A DNA stretch of 17,852 nt from an uncultured Dorea sp. (GCA_910584575.1 CAJUBG010000070.1:1-17852), one strand, 5' to 3'. Numbered from the stretch's first letter, positions 6,699 through 12,816 are shown. The notes: a model not told the origin generated them from the letters alone. Numbers and translations: made by a program.

Positions 6699-7526
6699 AT
6701 GAAAAGTGAAGTGCAGAAAACAGTGTTAGAGACGATTGATGAGATGTATGATAAGATCTTCCAGGCGGAGAGAAAAGTGGCGGATTTTGTCAGGCGGAAT
6801 CCAGAGCTGGTAGTGAATGCCAATGTGTCTGAGCTTGCGAATTACAGCGGTGTCAGCGACGCGACGGTAATCCGGATGTGCAAGCATCTGGGGTATGAAG
6901 GGTATTATCAGATGAAGATTTGCTTGTCAGGTGATTTGGGAGGAACCAGCCTCCTGTTGGGGAGGCGGAGCTCCTCGGATACAAAGACAGATTATTTTCG
7001 GGATATTGCAGAGGGAATTTTGCAGACGGAAGCGGCGGTTGACGAGACGGTTTTTAACGAGAGTGCGGAGTTGATTAAGAACAGTACCATGGTGCATCTG
7101 GTGGGAGTGGGAAACACCAGTCCGGTGTGCCTGTACTGTGGGTTTCGGCTTGAGCGTATCGGGATTCGCTGTACCTATGACGCCTTGCCGGAATATTATA
7201 TGAACCATATCAGTCTGGCGCCGCCGACGGATGTGGTGCTTGCAATCTCCTGGTCCGGAACTACCAGGAATGTGGTAAGCGCGCTTAAATTAGCCAAGGA
7301 AAAGGGGCTAAAGACGGTGGCGGTTACCGCGTACAAGAGGTCGCCGGTGTCCGGCTCGGCTGATTACCTTCTGCTGTCAGCCCTTGAGAACGGAGAGAAC
7401 GGCAGGATGTCCCAGTATTCCCGTATGAATGAGATGGCGGTTGTGGAGGCGTTAATCCAGGCCGTTGCAGCAGGGAAGGACGAGATATCCGAGCCTGAGA
7501 TGTGGTTGTCAGAGTTAAAGTATTAA
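6699..7526 (+). CDS. RpiR-family transcriptional regulator 1 (HTH + SIS)
   Basis: A 275-residue regulator. The N-terminal RpiR helix-turn-helix is at about 1-80: AERKVADFV, then NVSELANYSGVSDATVIRMC and LGYEGYYQMK. The C-terminal SIS domain, which binds phosphosugars, is at about 120-250, with VHLVGVGNTS and the hallmark AISWSGTTRNV. RpiR proteins respond to sugar-phosphate intermediates and usually control the catabolic genes beside them. The ATG at 6699 has AAGAGGTG 7 bases upstream. It is a clear paralog of the second regulator in the cluster. Each regulator follows a class II aldolase gene. Its stop codon abuts the palindromic site at 7527-7539 before the next aldolase, which it may bind. 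Whether it represses or activates cannot be read from the sequence. Confidence 0.9.
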   Translation: MKSEVQKTVLETIDEMYDKIFQAERKVADFVRRNPELVVNANVSELANYSGVSDATVIRMCKHLGYEGYYQMKICLSGDLGGTSLLLGRRSSSDTKTDYFRDIAEGILQTEAAVDETVFNESAELIKNSTMVHLVGVGNTSPVCLYCGFRLERIGIRCTYDALPEYYMNHISLAPPTDVVLAISWSGTTRNVVSALKLAKEKGLKTVAVTAYKRSPVSGSADYLLLSALENGENGRMSQYSRMNEMAVVEALIQAVAAGKDEISEPEMWLSELKY

Positions 7527-7539
7527 GAAATTTTATTTC
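7527..7539. promoter_or_regulatory. Candidate RpiR operator upstream of the aldolase B promoter
   Basis: GAAATTTTATTTC is an inverted repeat (GAAAT, 3-base centre, ATTTC). With CGTG after the right arm it matches the site at 1303-1320. It directly follows the regulator stop codon and lies 9 bases upstream of the -35 box. Its centre is 63 bases from that of the second copy at 7590-7602, about six helical turns, which would place the two on the same DNA face. Confidence 0.55.
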
Positions 7540-7548
7540 GTGAAAATC

Positions 7549-7577
7549 TTGACATAAACGTTTAAGTAGACTAAAAT
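7549..7577 (+). promoter_or_regulatory. Sigma-A promoter of the aldolase B gene (P3)
   Basis: Consensus TTGACA (7549-7554), a 17-base spacer and TAAAAT (7572-7577). Transcription would begin near 7584. The spacer holds a perfect 10-base palindrome TAAACGTTTA (7555-7564), and GAAAT/ATTT elements flank the promoter on both sides. Confidence 0.82.
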
Positions 7578-7589
7578 ATGTTTTATAAA

Positions 7590-7602
7590 GAAATTTTATT
7601 TT
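7590..7602. promoter_or_regulatory. Candidate RpiR operator at the start of the aldolase B transcript
   Basis: GAAATTTTATTTT is identical to 1208-1220 in promoter P1. It lies just after the expected transcription start and runs into the ribosome binding site GGAGGA (7605-7610). Binding here would obstruct transcription start or clearance. Confidence 0.5.
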
Positions 7603-7617
7603 TTGGAGGAATGAACT

Positions 7618-8481
7618 ATGTTAATGAACATGAAGGACATTTTAGCGGTAGCCAAAGAGAACAGATTCGCGCTTCCAGCGTTTAATATCAGTGATTATTC
7701 CATGTTTCTGGGAATCATGGATGTGTGCGAGGAGACGAATTCTCCGGTAATTATTGAGATTCATCCGGATGAGTTAAGCTTTATCGGCCAGGAGATGGTG
7801 ACAGCGATTAAGGAGAAGGCTTATCGTTCACCGGTTCCGGTATGTATCCATCTTGACCACTGTGGAGACTTCGGAAAGATTATCTGGGCGATCCAGAGTG
7901 GATTTACTTCTGTTATGTTTGACGGCGCTGAGCTTTCTTTTGAGGATAACATTGCAGGGACAAAGAAGGTTGTAGAGGCTGCCCATCCGGTTAATGTGTC
8001 TGTCGAGGCTGAGCTTGGCACGATTGGCTCTACTAATCCGGAGGATTTAGAGGGCGGTTCTGCCAAGATTATTTACACCAATCCGGAGGATGCTGTAAAA
8101 TTTGTTGCTGAGACGGGTGTTGATACTCTGGCGGTTGCAATCGGGACATGCCATGGACTGTATCCGGCAGGCATGAAGCCAGAGCTTAAGCTGGATATCC
8201 TGAAGGATATTGCTTCTAAGGTGGATATTCCGCTTGTTCTTCACGGAGGCTCTAACAATCCGGATAAGGAGATTGGGGAGTCTGTTACACTTGGAATTAA
8301 CAAGATTAACATTTCCTCTGATATCAAGGCTGCTTATTTTGAAAAGATGCGCGAGGTTCTTAAGGATCAGAGCGTAAGAGAGCCGAACGTGATTGAGCCT
8401 ATCTGTATGGAGGCTATGAAAGAGGTTGCAAGGCATAAGCTGGAGTTATTCCAGACCATCGGAAAAGCATCTTTATATTAA
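7618..8481 (+). CDS. Class II (zinc) ketose-bisphosphate aldolase, paralog B
   Basis: A 287-residue class II aldolase close to the GatY/KbaY/FbaA group in layout: LPAFNISDY near the N-terminus, IHLDHCGDF with zinc ligand His78 and catalytic Asp80, VEAELGTIG with Glu130/Glu132, GTCHGLYP with zinc ligand His179, LHGGSNNP with His209, and NKINISSDIK as the phosphate-binding loop. All catalytic positions are intact. GGAGGA stands 7 bases before the ATG at 7618. It has its own strong promoter flanked by candidate RpiR sites, so it may be induced separately from aldolase A. It would cleave a ketose 1-phosphate or 1,6-bisphosphate to dihydroxyacetone phosphate plus an aldehyde. The LDHCGDF loop differs from the CDHDYSY loop of paralog A, suggesting different substrates rather than simple redundancy. 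Confidence 0.92.
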   Translation: MLMNMKDILAVAKENRFALPAFNISDYSMFLGIMDVCEETNSPVIIEIHPDELSFIGQEMVTAIKEKAYRSPVPVCIHLDHCGDFGKIIWAIQSGFTSVMFDGAELSFEDNIAGTKKVVEAAHPVNVSVEAELGTIGSTNPEDLEGGSAKIIYTNPEDAVKFVAETGVDTLAVAIGTCHGLYPAGMKPELKLDILKDIASKVDIPLVLHGGSNNPDKEIGESVTLGINKINISSDIKAAYFEKMREVLKDQSVREPNVIEPICMEAMKEVARHKLELFQTIGKASLY

Positions 8482-8501
8482 TAGAAAATTATGGTAAATT
8501 A

Positions 8502-8510
8502 TGCTATACT
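8502..8510 (+). promoter_or_regulatory. Extended -10 promoter of the second RpiR gene (P4)
   Basis: TGC directly before TATACT (8505-8510) forms an extended -10 element; no good -35 hexamer is seen. Transcription would begin near 8517, upstream of every plausible regulator start. Confidence 0.55.
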
Positions 8511-8603
8511 ATATGCAAGATGCCAGGGTCAAAAAGTCATGTATGAAATACGTAGCAATCCGTGGCATCGTGGGTCAAATATGATAGCATGAGGTATCAA
8601 CAG

Positions 8604-9464
8604 GTGGATAAGAATGGTGCAAAAGAAGATGTTGCAGGAAGGGAAGTTCTTGAGGTAATCCGCGAGAAATATGACGAGATATTTTCCGCGGAGAAGAAGG
8701 TGGCGGATTTTGTCCTTAAGAATCCGCAGAAGGCGGTAGATTCCAACGTCTCTGAGCTGGCGAGGAAAAGCGGTGTGAGCGACGCTACCGTTATCCGGAT
8801 GTGTCATCACATCGGATATGCGGGATATTATCAGTTTCGGATTACGCTGGCGGGGGATCTGGGAAGGAAGCAGTATGGAGTTGATAATATTCCGGAGAGC
8901 AAGGATGCCGTGGAGAAGCGTTTTCGCGAGTATGCAGAGGAGATGCTTGTAATCGGCAGGAATATTGATTCGGATGTCATGTGGAATTGCGTGAAGCTTC
9001 TTAAGACGTGTAAGCAGGCGCATATTATGGCAGTAGGGAATACAAGCCCTCTTGCCCAGTATATGGGCTTCCGTCTGGGACGCCTTGGAATTAAGTGTAC
9101 ATATAATGTGGCGCCGGAGTATTTCATGAACCATGTGAATCTTGCGGATGAAGGGGATATTCTGGTTGCCATATCACAGTCCGGTACCTCCAAGCAGGTA
9201 ATCCAGGGATTAGAGCTTGGGAAGGAGAAGGGGCTTAAGAGCATGGTGATTACCGCATTTCCTCAATCGCCTGCAGCGGCGCTGGCGGATTATGTACTCC
9301 CTTCAGCGGGAAAGGAAGAAGCTTTTAGTTATTATAAGAGCTATGCACATTTATATGAGACAGCGGTGATCGACGCGCTGCTGAGTTTTGTTACGAATGA
9401 GGAATTGATTAAGACGAAGCAGGCGGATAAGCCGGAGATTATGCTGTCTGAAATGAAGATGTAG
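8604..9464 (+). CDS. RpiR-family transcriptional regulator 2 (HTH + SIS)
   Basis: A 286-residue paralog of regulator 1 with the same order: RpiR helix-turn-helix in about the first 90 residues (AEKKVADFV, NVSELARKSGVSDATVIRMC, GYAGYYQFRI) and a SIS sugar-phosphate domain with AHIMAVGNTS and the signature AISQSGTSKQV. The two proteins share GVSDATVIRMC and the GNTSP and KEKGLK segments exactly. The start is uncertain: the GTG at 8604 has GAGGT 8 bases upstream and is chosen; the ATG at 8589 or the GTG at 8562 would lengthen the N-terminus by 5 or 14 residues but lack good ribosome binding sites. It follows aldolase B as regulator 1 follows aldolase A. The isomerase gene follows after 25 bases and is probably co-transcribed. 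Confidence 0.9.
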   Translation: MDKNGAKEDVAGREVLEVIREKYDEIFSAEKKVADFVLKNPQKAVDSNVSELARKSGVSDATVIRMCHHIGYAGYYQFRITLAGDLGRKQYGVDNIPESKDAVEKRFREYAEEMLVIGRNIDSDVMWNCVKLLKTCKQAHIMAVGNTSPLAQYMGFRLGRLGIKCTYNVAPEYFMNHVNLADEGDILVAISQSGTSKQVIQGLELGKEKGLKSMVITAFPQSPAAALADYVLPSAGKEEAFSYYKSYAHLYETAVIDALLSFVTNEELIKTKQADKPEIMLSEMKM

Positions 9465-9489
9465 ATGTAGATTGAGATGGAGTTGTTAT

Positions 9490-10173
9490 ATGAAAAGATC
9501 AAGAATCAATGAAGTAATAAGGGATATGGAGGCGTTAATCAAAGAGCATGGGTTCGAGCTTCCGCCCTTTGCCAAATGGAGTGCGAAGGATTGGCAGAAT
9601 ATTGGACATGAGTACGACGAGATTCGTGACAACTGCCTGGGGTGGGATATTACGGATTATGGCCTTGGGGATTTCGACAAGGTGGGCTTTTCCCTTTTAA
9701 CAATTCGTAACGGTAATCAGAAGATGCCTGAAAAATATCCTAAGACTTATGCGGAAAAGCTGCTTATGCTTTATGAAGGGCAGACGGCGCCTATGCACTA
9801 TCACTGGAATAAGATGGAGGATATCATTAATCGGGGAGGTAACGATATCTATATCACCGTGTATAACGGGACTGAGGACGGTTCTATGCTGGATACGGAT
9901 GTGACGGTGCACTGTGACGGCAAGACGGAGGCGGTTTCGGCAGGGACAAAGGTTCTCCTTAAGCCAGGGCAGAGCATTACCATCACTCCCTATATGTACC
10001 ATGATTTTATTGTGCCTGAGACGGGCGGCGCGGTGCTTCTGGGCGAAGTGTCCATGTGTAATGATGACGAGAACGACAATCGCTTCTATGAGCCGATTGG
10101 ACGTTTTCCGGAAGTGGAGGAGGACGAACCTCCCTACCGTCTGCTCTGCAACGAGTATCCTAAGGCAAAATAA
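9490..10173 (+). CDS. D-lyxose/D-mannose isomerase family sugar isomerase
   Basis: A 227-residue cupin-fold isomerase of the D-lyxose ketol-isomerase family (PF07385), which interconverts D-lyxose and D-xylulose and often D-mannose and D-fructose, using Mn2+. The metal site is visible: PMHYHWNKMEDI gives His103, His105 and Glu110, and ITPYMYHDF gives His171, positions that agree with my recollection of the characterised E. coli O157 enzyme. The ATG at 9490 is chosen because GGAG (9479-9482) lies 7 bases upstream and because it gives the usual family length; a TTG at 9472 would add six residues. As the last enzyme gene of the locus it supplies the aldose-to-ketose step ahead of the kinase and aldolases. 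Some members of this family are, from memory, sulfoquinovose isomerases, so the aldose need not be lyxose or mannose. Confidence 0.9.
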   Translation: MKRSRINEVIRDMEALIKEHGFELPPFAKWSAKDWQNIGHEYDEIRDNCLGWDITDYGLGDFDKVGFSLLTIRNGNQKMPEKYPKTYAEKLLMLYEGQTAPMHYHWNKMEDIINRGGNDIYITVYNGTEDGSMLDTDVTVHCDGKTEAVSAGTKVLLKPGQSITITPYMYHDFIVPETGGAVLLGEVSMCNDDENDNRFYEPIGRFPEVEEDEPPYRLLCNEYPKAK

Positions 10174-10201
10174 GTTAGTGAAAAAGTGACAGAAATTTCT
10201 C

Positions 10202-10240
10202 GCGGATATGTGCATATCTGCTCTTGTATATTTTGTCTTT
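10202..10240 (+). terminator. Probable terminator at the end of the sugar locus
   Basis: GCGGATATG (10202-10210) pairs with CATATCTGC (10213-10221), nine pairs with one G-U, followed by a T-rich but interrupted tract (10222-10240). The tail overlaps the -35 region of the next promoter, and the hairpin is modest, so termination may be partial. Confidence 0.45.
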
Positions 10241-10252
10241 TTGTATTATGAT
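10224..10252 (+). promoter_or_regulatory. Promoter of the ferredoxin gene
   Basis: TTGTAT (10224-10229), a 17-base spacer and TATGAT (10247-10252). Transcription would begin near 10259, giving a leader of about 50 bases, so the ferredoxin is probably independent of the sugar locus. Confidence 0.6.
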
Positions 10253-10308
10253 AATAACAGGCTGGATTTGTGTTCAGGTCTATATACTAAAAAAGGAGGG
10301 TACATACT

Positions 10309-10479
10309 ATGGCACACGTAATTAGTGATGAATGTGTAAGCTGTGGAGCATGCGAGTCTGAATGTCCAGTAGGAGCAATCTCTCAGGGCGCAGATCATTA
10401 TGAGATCGATGCGGACGCTTGTGTAGATTGCGGAGCATGTGCAGCTCAGTGTCCGACAGGAGCAATCTCCCAGGGTTAG
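10309..10479 (+). CDS. 2[4Fe-4S] clostridial-type ferredoxin
   Basis: A 56-residue protein with two complete cluster motifs, C-x2-C-x2-C-x3-C-P: Cys9, 12, 15, 19 with Pro20, and Cys38, 41, 44, 48 with Pro49. The two halves are internally repeated (both end in GAISQG), the classic ancient duplication of clostridial ferredoxins. It is a soluble low-potential electron carrier for enzymes such as pyruvate:ferredoxin oxidoreductase and hydrogenase. AAGGAGGG precedes the ATG at the usual distance. It has its own promoter and a weak hairpin after the stop. No oxidoreductase is adjacent, so it is likely a general-purpose ferredoxin, not part of the sugar pathway. Confidence 0.96.
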   Translation: MAHVISDECVSCGACESECPVGAISQGADHYEIDADACVDCGACAAQCPTGAISQG

Positions 10480-10490
10480 GAACTGTGAAG

Positions 10491-10511
10491 GATAACCGCA
10501 GGTTATTCTTT
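10491..10511 (+). terminator. Weak hairpin after the ferredoxin gene
   Basis: GATAACC (10491-10497), loop GCA, GGTTATT (10501-10507), then TCTT. It is short and has a poor T tract; the stronger hairpin at 10544-10589 may do most of the termination. Confidence 0.4.
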
Positions 10512-10543
10512 CGTTCCCCATACATTGACAATGAAAAGATACG

Positions 10544-10589
10544 AAAAAAGCGTTGTGTATTTCTTTTGAGGACATGCAGCGCTTTTTTT
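10544..10589 (+). terminator. Terminator downstream of the ferredoxin gene
   Basis: GCGTTGTG (10550-10557) pairs with TGCAGCGC minus its terminal mismatch positions (10575-10582), with three G-U pairs, and is flanked by six A residues (10544-10549) and seven T residues (10583-10589). The A/T flanks extend the stem and would allow action in both directions. Confidence 0.65.
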
Positions 10590-10610
10590 GTGTTCCTGAC
10601 ACCGTTTTAC

Positions 10611-10638
10611 TTGTTTCGCAGACATGCCGTGATATGAT
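10611..10638 (+). promoter_or_regulatory. Promoter of the small unidentified gene
   Basis: TTGTTT (10611-10616), a 16-base spacer and TATGAT (10633-10638). Transcription would begin near 10645, about 28 bases before the ATG at 10673. Confidence 0.55.
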
Positions 10639-10672
10639 GAATGGGACAAGTTTTGATAAGGGGGTATAGACC

Positions 10673-11032
10673 ATGAGCAGTAACGCATTAGAACAGCTAA
10701 AGAGGGAGACAAAGGATGATGCGAAGCTATTCGGCTGCATCAAAGAACTATACGAACAGGGAGTCCCGTTCTCTGAGTTAAAGGCATTGATTCCGGACCT
10801 TAGGAGGACGCGCGACCAGCTACATATGAAGCGGATGCTGGAGAATAACAATGAGGTCCTGCTGTCCATGATTACGAAAGAGATGTCTTTTATGTTGGAT
10901 GCAAAGGAACGGCGGGAAGAAGAATCCTTCCGCAGACTGGACCAGCTCATCCGTCAGCAGCAATCCTATCGGAAAAATGCGGCGGAGGCGGGTCCGGTGG
11001 AAAAATTAAAAAGATTCTTCCTGCCTGCTTAG
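10673..11032 (+). CDS. Small helical protein of unknown function
   Basis: A 119-residue protein that I do not recognise. It is rich in Glu, Lys, Arg, Leu and Gln, with no signal peptide or membrane segment. The first third (KLFGCIKELYEQGVPFSELKALIPDLRRTRD) could hold a short helical bundle; about 60-100 (MITKEMSFMLDAKERREEESFRRLDQLIRQQQSYRK) is strongly helical and coiled-coil-like; the tail is basic and hydrophobic (KLKRFFLPA). The FRRLDQLIRQQQ segment recalls the C-terminal tails of some MerR-like or RacA-like proteins, but no DNA-binding head is present, so this is only a resemblance. GGGGG with its own promoter precedes the ATG. Its last 27 bases overlap the 3' end of the convergent dnaB gene, which argues for long-standing fixed order. 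Confidence 0.7.
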   Translation: MSSNALEQLKRETKDDAKLFGCIKELYEQGVPFSELKALIPDLRRTRDQLHMKRMLENNNEVLLSMITKEMSFMLDAKERREEESFRRLDQLIRQQQSYRKNAAEAGPVEKLKRFFLPA

Positions 11033-12355
11033 GTTGGCGAACTTGGTGTACTCGCCTAACCAGGCCAGATTAACGGTCCCAACAGGGCCGTTTCTTTGTT
11101 TTGCAATGATAATCTCAGCCTGTCTCTTGAATTCTGAATCCTTGTTGTAGTATTCATCCCGGTAAATGAACATGACTACATCCGCGTCCTGCTCGATGGC
11201 GCCGGATTCACGCAGGTCAGAAAGCATGGGCCGTTTGTCCGGCCTGCTCTCCACCGCACGGCTTAACTGAGACAGGGCGATAACAGGGACGTTTAACTCC
11301 CTTGCCAGTCCTTTCAGGGAACGGGAAATCTCCGAAATCTCCTGCTGCCTGGATTCAGAGCTTTTACCTACGCTTCCGGTCATCAATTGCAGGTAGTCGA
11401 TGATGATGATATCCAGGCCATGCTCAAGTTTGTATTTTCTGCACTTAGAACGCAGCTCGGAAATAGAGATGCCCGGTGTGTCATCAATAATCAGGCGGGA
11501 TTTGCCGATGATTCCGGCCCCTTCTATCAGCTTCTCCCAATCAGAATCCTTCATGTTACCAGTTCGGATTGACTGTGCGTCTACCTGTGCTTCCAGGGAG
11601 AACAGACGGTTCACCAACTGCTCTTTAGACATCTCAAGGCTGAATATGGCGACGCTTCTGTCCTTTTTAAATGCAATATACTGTGCGATATTCAGGACGA
11701 AGGCAGTCTTACCCATAGAGGGTCTTGCGGCGATCAGCACCAGGTCTGAGGGCTGAAGTCCGGAGAGCTTGTAATCCAGGTCTATGAAGCCTGTTGGGAT
11801 GCCTGTGACGGTTCCCTTGCTCTTGGAGGCTTTCTCAATTCGTTCCAGAGCGTTTAATACAACCTGCTTGATGGGGACAAGCTCGCCGGAATTACGTCTC
11901 TGTAATAATTCAAAGACGGATTTCTCCGTCTTTTCCAGTACCGCCTCAAGAGATTCGCTGCCGGCGTAACAGACGTTGGCGATATCTTCATTCAGACGGA
12001 TTAATTTGCGCATCACGGACTTATCCGCGACAATCTGTGCGTAATACTTAACATTTGCCGAGGTTGACGCTATGTTCAGAAGCTCGCGGACAAACTCAAG
12101 GCTTGAAATCTCAGCAGGAACCTCCTTCATCCGCAGACGGTCCTGGAGTGTAACCAGGTCTGCGGGCTGTCCCTCGTTGAACAGCTCTACAATGGCGTCA
12201 AAGACTACGCCATAGACGCTCTGATAGAAATCCTTGCCGCTGATCATCTCGGAGGCTGTGGTGATGGCGTCCCTGTCCATGAGCATAGCGCTGACGACAG
12301 ACTGCTCTGCCTCAATGCTGTGGGGCATTACCCGTTTGATAAGCGCATCTTCCAT
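11006..12355 (-). CDS. dnaB: Replicative DNA helicase DnaB
   Basis: A 449-residue DnaB (DnaC in Bacillus naming), the hexameric helicase that unwinds DNA at the replication fork. The N-terminal primase-contact domain begins PHSIEAEQSVV and spans about 10-110. The RecA-like ATPase follows: Walker A ARPSMGKT (210-217), Walker B IIIIDYLQLM with Asp320, and the C-terminal motifs QLSRAVESR, LRESGAIEQDADVV and KQRNGPVGTV. Length and motifs are those of a normal family member; no intein or truncation is seen. It lies 11 bases after rplI, and its ribosome binding site AAGGAG overlaps the rplI stop codon. It is the last gene of the gdpP-rplI-dnaB operon and converges on the small gene at 10673, sharing 27 bases. 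Confidence 0.98.
   Translation of the reverse strand: MEDALIKRVMPHSIEAEQSVVSAMLMDRDAITTASEMISGKDFYQSVYGVVFDAIVELFNEGQPADLVTLQDRLRMKEVPAEISSLEFVRELLNIASTSANVKYYAQIVADKSVMRKLIRLNEDIANVCYAGSESLEAVLEKTEKSVFELLQRRNSGELVPIKQVVLNALERIEKASKSKGTVTGIPTGFIDLDYKLSGLQPSDLVLIAARPSMGKTAFVLNIAQYIAFKKDRSVAIFSLEMSKEQLVNRLFSLEAQVDAQSIRTGNMKDSDWEKLIEGAGIIGKSRLIIDDTPGISISELRSKCRKYKLEHGLDIIIIDYLQLMTGSVGKSSESRQQEISEISRSLKGLARELNVPVIALSQLSRAVESRPDKRPMLSDLRESGAIEQDADVVMFIYRDEYYNKDSEFKRQAEIIIAKQRNGPVGTVNLAWLGEYTKFANLSRQEESF
11072..11101 (+). terminator. Terminator-like hairpin inside the 3' part of dnaB, + strand sense
   Basis: Read on the + strand, AACGG-T-CCC (11072-11080) pairs with GGG-CCGTT (11085-11092) around AACA with one bulged T, followed by TCTTTGTTT. 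It stands 40 bases after the stop of the convergent small gene and could end its transcript within dnaB. The bases also encode the conserved NGPVGTV motif of DnaB, so the fold may be incidental. Confidence 0.4.
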
Positions 12356-12366
12356 GAATGAACTCC

Positions 12367-12816
12367 TTATGCTTCCTCGCTTACAATTACTTTCAATTCT
12401 ACGGTTACTTTAGGATGCAGCTTAACCGGTACGTTGTGAGTACCCAGAGTCTTAATCGCCTCTTTGAGCTGAAGCTTCTTTTTGTCTATATCCAGTCCCA
12501 TCTGCTCCTTTACTTCTGCCGCAATCTCCTTGGAGGCGATTGAGCCGAATGCCTTGCCTCCCTCGCCGGTCTTGATGGACATCTCAACCTTTCCTGCTTC
12601 AATCTTCTTTCCAAGCTCTTGGGCTGCCTCGTACTGCTGCTGTGCCAGCTTATCGTCATTAGCCTTCTTAAGCTTCAAATCATTGAGATTCTTCTGGTTG
12701 GCCTCAAGGCCCTTTTTCTTTTTAAGGATAAAATTCCTTGCGTATCCGTCGCTTACCTCTACAATCTCTCCCTTTTTTCCAAGGGATTTTACGTCTTCGG
12801 TCAATATTACTTTCAT
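12367..12816 (-). CDS. rplI: 50S ribosomal protein L9
   Basis: A 149-residue L9. The N-terminal rRNA-binding domain has the family signature MKVILTEDVKSLGKKGEIVEV and GYARNFILKKKKGLEA; a long central helix follows (about 40-75), then a C-terminal domain with GKAFGSIASKEIA and HPKVTVELKVIV. L9 binds 23S rRNA near the L1 stalk and helps maintain reading frame. Its ATG shares one base with the gdpP stop codon (TAATG), indicating translational coupling, and AAGGAGGAGA precedes it inside gdpP. dnaB follows after 11 bases. Confidence 0.98.
   Translation of the reverse strand: MKVILTEDVKSLGKKGEIVEVSDGYARNFILKKKKGLEANQKNLNDLKLKKANDDKLAQQQYEAAQELGKKIEAGKVEMSIKTGEGGKAFGSIASKEIAAEVKEQMGLDIDKKKLQLKEAIKTLGTHNVPVKLHPKVTVELKVIVSEEA

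Noticed and set aside
10192..10199. GAAATTTC palindrome after the isomerase gene
   Set aside because: It lacks the 2-3 base centre of the candidate RpiR sites and is not placed at a promoter of the sugar locus.
10525..10530. Consensus TTGACA after the ferredoxin gene
   Set aside because: No -10 box at 15-19 bases; the next bases form a terminator hairpin.
10246..10950. Antisense open frame across the ferredoxin and the small gene
   Set aside because: It runs against two genes with good promoters and ribosome binding sites and against a terminator; its cysteine-rich part is the complement of the ferredoxin repeats.
11032..11061. Hairpin GGTTGGCGA / TCGCC-T-AACC just after the small gene
   Set aside because: It has a bulge and no T tract and lies in dnaB coding sequence; less convincing as a terminator than the hairpin at 11072.
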